Source: Pseudodesulfovibrio portus (GTDB taxonomy: Bacteria; Desulfobacterota; Desulfovibrionia; Desulfovibrionales; Desulfovibrionaceae). From it: a stretch of 64,000 bases of DNA. Both the position numbers and the translations under genes were made by a program. The notes beneath the pieces are model-generated. The model saw nothing but the letters and a program-made list of their open reading frames with translations, was not told the DNA's origin and did not search any database. How positions within the stretch are numbered: position 1 is the stretch's first letter; every line of letters begins with the position of its first letter. The stretch is taken from assembly GCF_026000375.1 (NCBI RefSeq), contig NZ_AP026708.1, positions 3,322,001-3,386,000 of the forward strand, read 5' to 3'. Below are positions 40,774 to 47,727 of this stretch, one piece after another.

Positions 40774-41378
40774 TCGTGCTGGTTCGCCATGCCCGGACAG
40801 ATCAGGCAAAGGGACGGTGTGTGGGCCGAACCGATGTTGCCCTGTCCGCCGAAGGAGTCGCCCAGGCCGAGCGACTGGCCGCGAGCCTGGCCGATGCCGG
40901 ATTCGTCCGGTTGTGCGCCAGCCCGGCAAGGCGCGCCCTGAACACCCTCGCGCCCCTGGCCGCACGCCTGGACAGGGAAGCGGAAATCATCCCGGAACTG
41001 GATGAGATCGACATGGGGGAGTGGGACGGTCTGTTCTTCGACGATATCCGAACCCGGTTCCCCGCCGGGTATGCCGAGCGCGGCGTCCGTTTCGGCGGCT
41101 TCCGGCCTCCTGGCGGCGAATCATTTGATGACGTTGCGGACCGCGCCATGCCCGCTCTTGTCAGGCTGGCCGCCGGGCCGCAGCCTGTTCTGGCCGTGAC
41201 CCACGCGGGCGTCATCCGTTCCGTGCTCTGCCGGGTGACGGGGCACCCCACGGACGGCCTCTTTTGTTTCGAGCCGGAGCATGGCATGTGCACCATCCTC
41301 GCCCCGGCAGGATCGGGGCTGGAACTCGTGGCCGACGCCGTCGTCCCGGACGATGTCGCTTCATACCTTCCCGGCTAG
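40770..41378 (+). CDS. histidine phosphatase family protein
   Basis: A 202-aa member of the phosphoglycerate mutase/CobC superfamily. VRHARTD replaces the common RHGxT motif but keeps the arginine and catalytic histidine. LCASPARRALNT, LDEIDMGEWDG and VTHAGVIRSVLCR supply the second arginine, the acid and the second histidine. It begins in ATGA overlap with the MobA-HD gene and is the last gene of the plus-strand Mop run, meeting the convergent DUF364 gene tail to tail (4-nt overlap at 41375-41378). A CobC-like role removing a phosphate from a nucleotide-linked cofactor intermediate is plausible but inferred. Confidence 0.85.
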   Translation: MIVLVRHARTDQAKGRCVGRTDVALSAEGVAQAERLAASLADAGFVRLCASPARRALNTLAPLAARLDREAEIIPELDEIDMGEWDGLFFDDIRTRFPAGYAERGVRFGGFRPPGGESFDDVADRAMPALVRLAAGPQPVLAVTHAGVIRSVLCRVTGHPTDGLFCFEPEHGMCTILAPAGSGLELVADAVVPDDVASYLPG

Positions 41379-42097
41379 GTGGACTGCGGGCAGAACCGCT
41401 CCCAGCCCATGAGCGCTGCCCCGCCCGAAATGGTGGTCCCGTAAAAGAGTACCGGCTTGTCGGTCAGGAACCGGTCGATGGTGGAGTTGGCCAGAGTGGT
41501 GCCCGTGACAAGGAGCAGGTCGCACCACTCCACGGCGTCCTGCGTGGCGTCGCCGCCTTCCACCAACACCCCCCGTTTGACCTGGCCCACGTTGTCGGGG
41601 TCGAGGTCGATGAGCCGTATTTCGGCCCGGCTGTTCAGCGCCTCGGCAAGGGCGGGCTGGAAGCCGATGATGGTGATGCGCCCGGCGTCGTAGTGCTGCC
41701 GGATGTGGTCGAATATCTCGCCCGAACAGTCCTTGGGGCCGGTGTTCCTGCAATGGACCGTGCCGCACGCCTTGCCTTGTGAGCGGCAGACCGCGTTCAA
41801 CGTGGACACGAACACCGCGCGGTTGAAGTTGTCCTCGAGGGGCAGGGCGGCCACTTCGGCCAGGGTGCCGGTGAAATTGCCGTAGTGGTCGGTGAAGGCC
41901 TGGCCCCGCGCACCCCGGAACACGGCTTCCATGAGTTTTTCCTTGCCCTGCTGGATGGGAAAATCGGTTTCTTCGGGCGTGCCGATGGCCTCTTTGACGG
42001 TCAGGGGACCGGCGGTGACGGTGATGCGTTCGTCGAGGATGCCATCCTTTTCCCACAGGTTGAGCGCCTTTTCGCGAACGGTTTCAAGAGTGTTCAT
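41375..42097 (-). CDS. DUF364 family protein of the molybdate transport operon
   Basis: A 240-aa soluble protein. The N-terminal part (LTVKEAIGTPEETDFPIQQGKEKLMEA) and the later VLVEGGDATQDAVEWCDLLLVTGTTLANSTIDRFL and FYGTTISGGAALMGWERFCPQ match the DUF364 Rossmann-like family, described as a putative heavy-metal-chelation domain. CGTVHCRNTGPKDC adds three cysteines. ATG 42097 is preceded by AGGAG, formed partly by the modB stop codon. It is the last gene of the minus-strand modCAB run, so it may handle molybdate or tungstate after import, or belong to the cofactor pathway on the other side. Confidence 0.82.
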   Translation of the reverse strand: MNTLETVREKALNLWEKDGILDERITVTAGPLTVKEAIGTPEETDFPIQQGKEKLMEAVFRGARGQAFTDHYGNFTGTLAEVAALPLEDNFNRAVFVSTLNAVCRSQGKACGTVHCRNTGPKDCSGEIFDHIRQHYDAGRITIIGFQPALAEALNSRAEIRLIDLDPDNVGQVKRGVLVEGGDATQDAVEWCDLLLVTGTTLANSTIDRFLTDKPVLFYGTTISGGAALMGWERFCPQST

Positions 42098-42105
42098 GGG
42101 GTCTC

Positions 42106-42774
42106 CTATACGGCTGAAAGTCTTTTCAGTGCGATGAAAATGGTGAGGGAAAACGCGCCGATGACGGCCGAAAGCACCAGCGCGCGGTCGAATTCGCCGC
42201 TGAACACGGCGTTGTAGATTTCCAGGGACAGGGTGTTGGTCTTGCCGATGATGTTGCCGCCGAGCATGAGCGTGATGCCGACCTCGCCCAACGATCGTCC
42301 CAGGGCCAGGAACCACCCGGCGGCCACGTTGCGTCGGATGCCGGGCAGGAGCACCAGCCAGAATGTCTGCCATCGGTTTTTGCCCAGCACGTGCGAGATC
42401 TCGGCCAGCCGCTTCACGTCGCCGCGCAGGGCGGCCTCCACCGGCTTGACCATGAGCGGCATTCCGGCCACGAACGAGGCCAGGACCACGCCCGGAAAGC
42501 TGAAGACCATGTCCACGGGCAGGACGCTGCCGACGAGCCCGGCCCGGCCCAGCAGCATGAGCAGGATGAAGCCCGTGGCAATGGGCGGAAAGACCAGCGG
42601 GAGCGTGACCAGGAAGTCCGTGGCCGAACGCATGAATCCCTTGCCGCTGGTCAGGTAGTAGCCTATCAGCACGCCGCCCACGAGATGAAGCGCGCCCGCT
42701 GCAGCCAGGGTTTTCAGCGTCAGCCAGAGTGGCCCGGTGGTCTGCGGCTCGGTCAGTATCCGAAGGAAGTCCAT
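42106..42774 (-). CDS. modB: molybdate/tungstate ABC transporter permease
   Basis: A 222-aa inner-membrane protein with about five or six hydrophobic segments. PLVFPPIATGFILLMLLG and the EAA-type loop ending GRSLGEVGITLMLGGNIIGKTNTLSLEIYNAV resemble ModB, which normally reads SRALGEFGATIMFAGNIPG at the same place. A homodimer would form the channel. AAGGAG overlaps the upstream modA stop, and the genes are 6 nt apart. A tungstate-specific role is possible because ModB and WtpB/TupB proteins are similar. Confidence 0.88.
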   Translation of the reverse strand: MDFLRILTEPQTTGPLWLTLKTLAAAGALHLVGGVLIGYYLTSGKGFMRSATDFLVTLPLVFPPIATGFILLMLLGRAGLVGSVLPVDMVFSFPGVVLASFVAGMPLMVKPVEAALRGDVKRLAEISHVLGKNRWQTFWLVLLPGIRRNVAAGWFLALGRSLGEVGITLMLGGNIIGKTNTLSLEIYNAVFSGEFDRALVLSAVIGAFSLTIFIALKRLSAV

Positions 42775-42780
42775 GGCTCC

Positions 42781-43509
42781 TTACAGCCCGTGCTTCTTGA
42801 TGATCGCCTTTGCCTCGGGCGTCTGGAGGAAGGACAGGAATTCATCGGCCTGTTGCCTGTTGCTGCAGGTGTCGAGGACCCCGACGATGATGCGGATGGG
42901 CGAGTAGCCGCTTTCGTCGATGACCACGAATTCGCCGATGTGTTCCTGGACGTTCAGGGCGTGGGTGAGGTTGAGGAATCCCATGTCCACCTCATTGGTG
43001 TTCAGATAGGAGAACACCTGGGGAATGGTCGCGACTTCCACCAATCGCGGCTGGATGCCGGGCAGGCGGCCGCTCGTCAGCAGGTATTCCCTGGCCGCCT
43101 TGCCGTAGATCGCCTTCTTGGTGTCGGGCAGGGCGATACGTCCGGCCTGCGGGTCGTCCAGGTCTTCCACGCGGGAAAACTTCGAGGACTTGGCAAAGGC
43201 CAGGACCAGCTTGCCCCGTCCCAGTTCCAGTTTCTTTTCGATGGGCAGCCCGGCCTTGTCCAGGAAGGCTTCGTCTCCCAGGACCAGCCCGACCTCGCCG
43301 CTTTCACGGGCCAGGGTCGTGACGCGGGCCATGTTGCCGTAGATGAGGCTGACAGCATGGCCGGTCTGCTGCTTGTAGGCCGCGTTGAGTGCGTTGACCA
43401 TTTTCTTGTAGCCCGCGCCCGAGGCGAGGACCACGTCGTCTGCCTGTGCAGTCGGGGCCAAGAGGGCGATGAAACAAAGGGCCAGGACGAGTGTGCGGAT
43501 TCTGGGCAT
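42781..43509 (-). CDS. modA: molybdate/tungstate-binding periplasmic protein
   Basis: A 242-aa precursor with a signal peptide (MPRIRTLVLALCFIALLAPTAQA). The mature part is a ModA-like oxyanion-binding domain: DVVLASGAGYKKMVNALNAAYKQQTG, GNMARVTTLARESGEVGLVLGDEAF and VDMGFLNLTHAL. I use ATG 43509 because the preceding in-frame residues are not signal-like and AAGGAAAC lies just before it. It delivers the oxyanion to ModB/ModC. Sequence alone does not separate molybdate from tungstate. Confidence 0.87.
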   Translation of the reverse strand: MPRIRTLVLALCFIALLAPTAQADDVVLASGAGYKKMVNALNAAYKQQTGHAVSLIYGNMARVTTLARESGEVGLVLGDEAFLDKAGLPIEKKLELGRGKLVLAFAKSSKFSRVEDLDDPQAGRIALPDTKKAIYGKAAREYLLTSGRLPGIQPRLVEVATIPQVFSYLNTNEVDMGFLNLTHALNVQEHIGEFVVIDESGYSPIRIIVGVLDTCSNRQQADEFLSFLQTPEAKAIIKKHGL

Positions 43510-43523
43510 GATGCGTTTCCTTG

Positions 43524-44210
43524 TTAGACGGGTGAGACGGTCGGGGCGATCGACGGACGATGGATTGCCTGGCGGTTCAGCCACTCCAGCGTGATTCTGC
43601 CGTTTTCCACGGCCACGATGGCGTCGCCGAGCCACTGGGCTTCGATGAGGTCGTGGGTCACGTGGAGGATGGGGATGTTCAGGTCCTCCTTGAGGTCCAT
43701 CAACAGGCCGCAGAGTGAGGAACGGGTGGCTACGTCCAGGGCGGAAAAGGGTTCGTCCAGGAGCAGGAGTTTCGGTTTGCGGGCAAGGGCCTGGCAGAAG
43801 GCCGCGCGTTGCCGTTCTCCGCCGGAAATGGAATTCGGCCTGCGGTCGGCCAGGTGGCGAATGCCGAAGGTCTGCATGAGCGGCCCGACATCGGTTTCGT
43901 CCGGGGCGCCGAAACCGATGTTCTGGTGTACGGTCAGGTGCGGAAACAGGGGGAATTCCTGAAAAACCAGTCCGATTTCCCGTTTGTGCGTGGGAATGGA
44001 TCGTCCGGTTTCGGTATCGGTCCAGATATCGTCTCCCAGCGAGATGGTGCCGTGGTCAGGCAGGTCCAGGCCTGCCACGAGGCGTACCAGGGTGGTTTTT
44101 CCCGCTCCGGACGGGCCGACTATGGCGGTCAGTTCACCGGCGCGGCAGCACAGTGCGGTGTGCAGCTCGAACTGGTTCAGGTGCTTCCGGATGTTGATGT
44201 TCAATGTCAT
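43524..44210 (-). CDS. modC: molybdate/tungstate ABC transporter ATPase
   Basis: A 228-aa ATPase: Walker A GPSGAGKTTL, Q-loop FQEFPLFPHLTV, signature SISGGERQRAAF, Walker B LLLLDEPFSALD and H-loop VTHDLIEAQWLGD. The usual C-terminal TOBE/Mop domain of ModC is missing; metal sensing may instead rest with the divergent TunR-like regulator, which carries two TOBE domains. An ATG at 44243 would add 11 residues. I prefer ATG 44210 since ModC proteins begin near MTLNINIRKHLNQF, but neither start has a good ribosome site. First gene of the operon modC-modA-modB-DUF364. Confidence 0.88.
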   Translation of the reverse strand: MTLNINIRKHLNQFELHTALCCRAGELTAIVGPSGAGKTTLVRLVAGLDLPDHGTISLGDDIWTDTETGRSIPTHKREIGLVFQEFPLFPHLTVHQNIGFGAPDETDVGPLMQTFGIRHLADRRPNSISGGERQRAAFCQALARKPKLLLLDEPFSALDVATRSSLCGLLMDLKEDLNIPILHVTHDLIEAQWLGDAIVAVENGRITLEWLNRQAIHRPSIAPTVSPV

Positions 44211-44351
44211 GGGCTGCGGTGTGTTCGGGTTGGCGGGGCGCATGGTGCATGCGAGGCTTGTGTCGATGTACTTATTCCCCTATGTTTTGTGTCCAAATGG
44301 CGCAAACGGGTCACGCGAATGGATGAATGAGTGACTGTTCATGGATATGTG

Positions 44352-45422
44352 ATGAATGCAAACAAACCATCGGGAAAGGTCTGTCCGCGGGAATTCTTCC
44401 GCGTGTCGGAGCATGTGAAGTACCTGGAACCGCCCCAGGTGCTGGCGTTCGAGCGGGCTTTCTCCCAATGGAAGGACAGCGCCAAACGGGCGGACAGCAT
44501 CCGCGCCCGTATGCGCATGTGGCTGATTTTCTTGTTGCTTCGACATTCAGGGGCGCGGCTGGGTGAGATACTGTCCCTGGACGACGCCACCTGTTTCGAT
44601 GTCGGGAGCACGGCCATCCGCCTTGGTTCCGAGGATCGGAAGCGATCGGTTCCCCTGCCCGACGAGGTCTTCTCCCAGATCATGGGCGTATTGGATGGCC
44701 CCATGGGATGCGGGGCGCGCGGGGATTTCTTTCACGCGGACCCGGGATACTTCCGCCGCATCTGTTACGCCCGCGGCAAGGAGGCGGGGTTGCCCCGTGA
44801 GCTGTCCGGCCCCAACGTCCTGCGCAACACCAGGGCCGTGGAAATGCTTCGCAGCGGCGTGCCCATCACCGTGGTCCGTGATGTGCTCGGCCAGTCGTCT
44901 CTCGATTTGACCGCCTGTTTCCAGCAGTTCTCCCCGGAAGACATGCATTCCATCGTGCACAGCGCGCAGAAGGCCATGCTCCGCCAGACCAGCGCCCGAA
45001 ACTCCTTTGTCGGCCACGTGACCCGCATCAGGCAGGATTCGGTCATGGCCGAGGTGGTCATGGAGACGCGCTCCGGCTGCGAGATCAGCGCGGTCATCAC
45101 CGCAGACAGCCTGCACAGCCTCGACCTGAAAGAGGGGAGTCCCTTGGTGGCCACGGTCAAGGCGCCGCTGGTGAACGTCATGCGCTGCGGCCGGGAAACG
45201 GCGGGCAGCGCCCGCAACCGTTTTCACGCCACCATCCTGCGCGTGACCGACTCTCCGGTCATTTCAGAGGTGTTGGGCCGCCTTGACGACGGCACGGACG
45301 TCTGCGCCCTCATTTCCGCCGAGAGCGCCAGTGAGCTGGCCCTTCAACACGGCGATGAAGTCGAATTCTGGTTCAAGGCGTTGTCCGTTGTCCTGAACAC
45401 GGTCCGCCTGGAAACGGTCTGA
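44352..45422 (+). CDS. tunR: TunR-like molybdate/tungstate-responsive regulator (dead tyrosine recombinase + two TOBE domains)
   Basis: A 356-aa protein with an unusual layout. Residues about 15-205 have the fold signature of a tyrosine recombinase (LRHSGARLGEILSLDD with R69, RKRSVPLPDEV, LRNTRAVEMLRSGVPITVVRDVLGQSSL). The catalytic positions are changed: N155 for the first histidine, Q181 for the LGH histidine and F190 for the tyrosine nucleophile. It therefore cannot cut DNA and should only bind it. Two TOBE domains follow (about 220-285 and 290-355), the fold that binds molybdate or tungstate. This architecture was described for TunR, the tungstate-responsive regulator of sulfate reducers. 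It is divergent from modCAB, with about 140 bp between the two starts, and probably controls it. GTG 44331 is an alternative start. Confidence 0.88.
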   Translation: MNANKPSGKVCPREFFRVSEHVKYLEPPQVLAFERAFSQWKDSAKRADSIRARMRMWLIFLLLRHSGARLGEILSLDDATCFDVGSTAIRLGSEDRKRSVPLPDEVFSQIMGVLDGPMGCGARGDFFHADPGYFRRICYARGKEAGLPRELSGPNVLRNTRAVEMLRSGVPITVVRDVLGQSSLDLTACFQQFSPEDMHSIVHSAQKAMLRQTSARNSFVGHVTRIRQDSVMAEVVMETRSGCEISAVITADSLHSLDLKEGSPLVATVKAPLVNVMRCGRETAGSARNRFHATILRVTDSPVISEVLGRLDDGTDVCALISAESASELALQHGDEVEFWFKALSVVLNTVRLETV

Positions 45423-45447
45423 GCCCCCCTGTCGAGTAAGCCGTGGG

Positions 45448-45636
45448 TCGCGCGGAGCGCGAGCAACCATTCGGCAGCCGACGGAGCCAAGGCTCGCGAA
45501 GAGCGTCCTCGCTGGTAGGCTTTGAGCCTAAGCCCATAGTGGCTTCAGCGCGCATCTCTCCCTGAGAGGTGGGCGCTATTTTGATACGCTCAAAATAGCG
45601 GTGTTTCACTGGCCCTCGCCTCGAAAGATGAAGGCG
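45448..45636. repeat. array of six consecutive perfect hairpins in an intergenic region
   Basis: Between the tunR stop and yaiI (45423-45761, no gene) lie six inverted repeats in 189 bp: TCGCGC-GGA-GCGCGA (45448-45462), GAGCC-AA-GGCTC (45484-45495), TAGGCT-TTG-AGCCTA (45516-45530), CTCTC-CCT-GAGAG with extended imperfect arms (about 45553-45571), CGCTATTTTGA-N5-TCAAAATAGCG (45574-45600) and CGCCT-N10-AGGCG (45617-45636). The units differ in sequence, so this is not a CRISPR or a simple repeat. It could be a folded RNA or a decayed repetitive element. A 9-bp direct repeat, GCCGATTGC, follows at 45667 and 45700. Confidence 0.5.
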
Positions 45637-45761
45637 TGTTTACCAAAGGAATGACGGCAGGGAGCCGCCGATTGCTGATTGCAATGGGTTTTCTTGTTTG
45701 CCGATTGCGGATAGGGTCCGTTTTTTGAGTCGTTCAATATTCCAGCCTTACGAGAGTGCCG

Positions 45762-46217
45762 ATGCAGATATGGGTTGATGCCGACGCCTGTCCCAATGTC
45801 ATCAAGGATGTTTTGTTCAAGACCGTGCTTCGGCGCGAGATCGACATGACGCTGGTGGCCAACTTTCCTCTTTCCGTTCCCCTTTCGCCGCTGATCAAGA
45901 CTCTCCATGTGGCGTCCGGCTTCAACGAGGCGGACAATGAAATCGTCCGGCTGGTCGAGCCGGGAGACCTCGTGATCACGGCGGACATCCCCTTGGCCGA
46001 TGCGATCGTGGACAAGGGAGCCACGGGCCTCAATCCACGTGGCGAGCTGTATACGGAAGAAAACGTGAAAGGGTTGCTGCGAATGCGCAATCTGATGGAG
46101 GAACTGCGAAGCGCCAACATGGTCTCCGGCGGTCCGACGCCCATCGGCCCAAAGGATAAGCAGGAATTCACCAATCAGCTGGATCGTTTTTTAACGCGGA
46201 GTCTGCGCAGGAGCTGA
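45762..46217 (+). CDS. yaiI: YaiI/YqxD family protein (DUF188, PIN-like)
   Basis: A 151-aa protein of the DUF188 family. It begins MQIWVDADACPNVIKDVLF, the family signature, and continues with NPLSVPLSPLIK-like and GDLVITADIPLADAIVDKGATGLNPRGELY motifs. The acidic residues (D7, D9, D75 region) resemble a PIN-type nuclease site, but the biochemical role is not established for the family. I start at ATG 45762, two codons after an in-frame GTG, since family members begin exactly here. It stands alone, with a terminator 80 bp downstream. Confidence 0.9.
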   Translation: MQIWVDADACPNVIKDVLFKTVLRREIDMTLVANFPLSVPLSPLIKTLHVASGFNEADNEIVRLVEPGDLVITADIPLADAIVDKGATGLNPRGELYTEENVKGLLRMRNLMEELRSANMVSGGPTPIGPKDKQEFTNQLDRFLTRSLRRS

Positions 46218-46296
46218 TGTTGAGGTGAGCCGGAATTGGGGGAGGTGTCCCTCTGATTTTGAGCGAAGTGCCTTTCAGATACTGGCAACAACAAAA

Positions 46297-46327
46297 AAGG
46301 GTTTACGGAGTATTTCCGTAAACCCTT
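46297..46327. terminator. bidirectional terminator between yaiI and tRNA-Pro
   Basis: AAGGGTTTACGGA (46297-46309) and TCCGTAAACCCTT (46315-46327) form a perfect 13-bp stem. On the minus strand it is followed by a T run and ends the tRNA transcript; on the plus strand it is followed by GATTTTT. Confidence 0.85.
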
Positions 46328-46335
46328 GATTTTTC

Positions 46336-46412
46336 TGGTCGGGATGAGAGGATTTGAACCTCCGATCTCTGCGTCCCGAACGCAGCGCTCTACCAGACTG
46401 AGCCACATCCCG
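46336..46412 (-). tRNA. tRNA-Pro (anticodon CGG)
   Basis: The 77-nt cloverleaf on the minus strand has acceptor CGGGATG/CATCCCG, D arm GCTC...GAGC, anticodon arm CTGCG-TTCGGGA-CGCAG with anticodon CGG (reads CCG), T arm GGAGG-TTCAAAT-CCTCT and an encoded CCA end at 46336-46338. All stems pair, with one G-T pair in the T stem. It lies alone between yaiI and the chemotaxis operon. Confidence 0.95.
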
Positions 46413-46524
46413 ATGTCGTGAGAGGGGTGTTTAGCTCAGGGGGGATGAAAAGGCAAGGTAAAAATGTGGGGATCGTCAAGGTTGTGGACAAAGGGGGGAA
46501 AGGTGCCTAAAGTCGGAAATTGCA

Positions 46525-46533
46525 TGATAAAAT
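46525..46533 (+). promoter_or_regulatory. possible extended -10 promoter of the chemotaxis operon
   Basis: TGATAAAAT fits an extended -10 element (TGn before TAAAAT) without a clear -35 box. It is 109 bp before the cheB start. Weak call. Confidence 0.3.
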
Positions 46534-46641
46534 AATTACAATGTATGGCCGGAGGCGGTACGGTCAAACGTGTTTTGGCCCTTGTCGGGCGTGTGTGGTT
46601 TTCTGCATAATGATCCGGCAGAGGGAAGCAAGGAGTTCTAA

Positions 46642-47688
46642 GTGATTACAGTTTTGGTTGTGGATGATTCCGCATTCATGCGGAAAGCCATCTGCACGAT
46701 GCTCGAGAAGGACCCGGGCATCAAGGTGGTCGGTGCCGCACGCGATGGCAAGGAAGGCCTGGAAATGGTGCGCTCCTTCGATCCCGACGTTGTCACCCTG
46801 GATATCGAGATGCCCAGGATGGACGGTCTTACCGCACTCAGGCACATCATGATGGAATCCCCGAGACCCGTCCTCATGGTCAGCTCCCTGACCACCGAAG
46901 GCGCCGAGTCCACCCTGAAGGCCATGGAGCTCGGGGCCGTGGATTTCATCCCCAAGCAGCTTTCCAAGGTTTCTCTGGATATCATCAAGATCGAACGGGA
47001 CCTGATCGAGAAGGTCAAGGCCGTGGCCGCCCGCAAGATGCGGCATACGGCTCCCGCTGCCAGGCCCGTCCGGCAGAAGGTCGCGGCACCTGTGGACCGC
47101 CGGTCCGGCAAGCCGGTTCGCGACGTGGTCGCCATCGGTGTCTCCACCGGCGGGCCCCCTGTCGTGCAGAAGATTCTGTCATCTCTCCCGGCCGATTTCC
47201 CGGCGGGCATCGTCATTGCCCAGCACATGCCGGCGGCCTTTACCGGTCCCTTTGCCGAGCGTCTTGACGGCGTCAGCCGGCTCTCGGTCAAGGAAGCCGA
47301 AACCGGCGACGTCCTCAGGCCGGGGTGCGTCTTCGTGGCTCCGGGCGGCAGGCATGTGGTTCTGGACCAGAAGGTGAGCCGGATCGAACTGAAGGTCACC
47401 GACGAGCCGTCGGGCGAGTTGTACAAGCCTTCGGCCAACGTGCTCATCTCTTCGGTCGCCAAAGCCGTCGGGCGGCGCGGTCTCGGCGTCATCCTTACCG
47501 GCATGGGCAACGATGGATGCGAAGGCGTCAGGGCTCTCAAGGAAAAGGGCGGCAGGGCGCTGGCCCAAAGTGATTCCACCTGCGTGGTCTATGGCATGCC
47601 CAAGGCCATCGTAGACGAGAAGTTGGCGGATGAAATTATTGATCTCGACGACATGGCCGACTCCATTGTCTCGAATCTGTATCAATAG
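46642..47688 (+). CDS. cheB: chemotaxis protein-glutamate methylesterase CheB
   Basis: A 348-aa response regulator-methylesterase. The receiver domain (1-125) has VVDDSAFMRK and phosphoacceptor D54 (TLDIEMPRMDGL). The methylesterase domain begins near 158 with the serine motif IGVSTGGPP (S169), then AQHMPAAFTGPFAERL (histidine) and ILTGMGNDGCEG (aspartate). It removes methyl groups from chemoreceptors when phosphorylated by CheA. It starts with GTG behind AAGGAG and opens the operon cheB, HEAT-repeat gene, cheR, cheY, cheA. Confidence 0.95.
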   Translation: MITVLVVDDSAFMRKAICTMLEKDPGIKVVGAARDGKEGLEMVRSFDPDVVTLDIEMPRMDGLTALRHIMMESPRPVLMVSSLTTEGAESTLKAMELGAVDFIPKQLSKVSLDIIKIERDLIEKVKAVAARKMRHTAPAARPVRQKVAAPVDRRSGKPVRDVVAIGVSTGGPPVVQKILSSLPADFPAGIVIAQHMPAAFTGPFAERLDGVSRLSVKEAETGDVLRPGCVFVAPGGRHVVLDQKVSRIELKVTDEPSGELYKPSANVLISSVAKAVGRRGLGVILTGMGNDGCEGVRALKEKGGRALAQSDSTCVVYGMPKAIVDEKLADEIIDLDDMADSIVSNLYQ

Positions 47689-47727
47689 GGCCGTTTGAAT
47701 TCTGAATTTGCACTGGAGGTTTGGAGC

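Noticed and set aside
44352-45422. Recombinase-like gene taken as an integrase marking a mobile element
   Set aside because: Catalytic residues are lost, TOBE domains are fused to it, and no attachment-site duplication or mobile genes are nearby.
45448-45636. CRISPR array
   Set aside because: The palindromic units differ from each other in sequence and length; there are no repeated units with spacers and no cas genes.
46508-46532. Flagellar sigma-28 promoter (TAAAG...GATAAA) before cheB
   Set aside because: Spacing between the two halves is several bases too short and the -10 half is a poor match.
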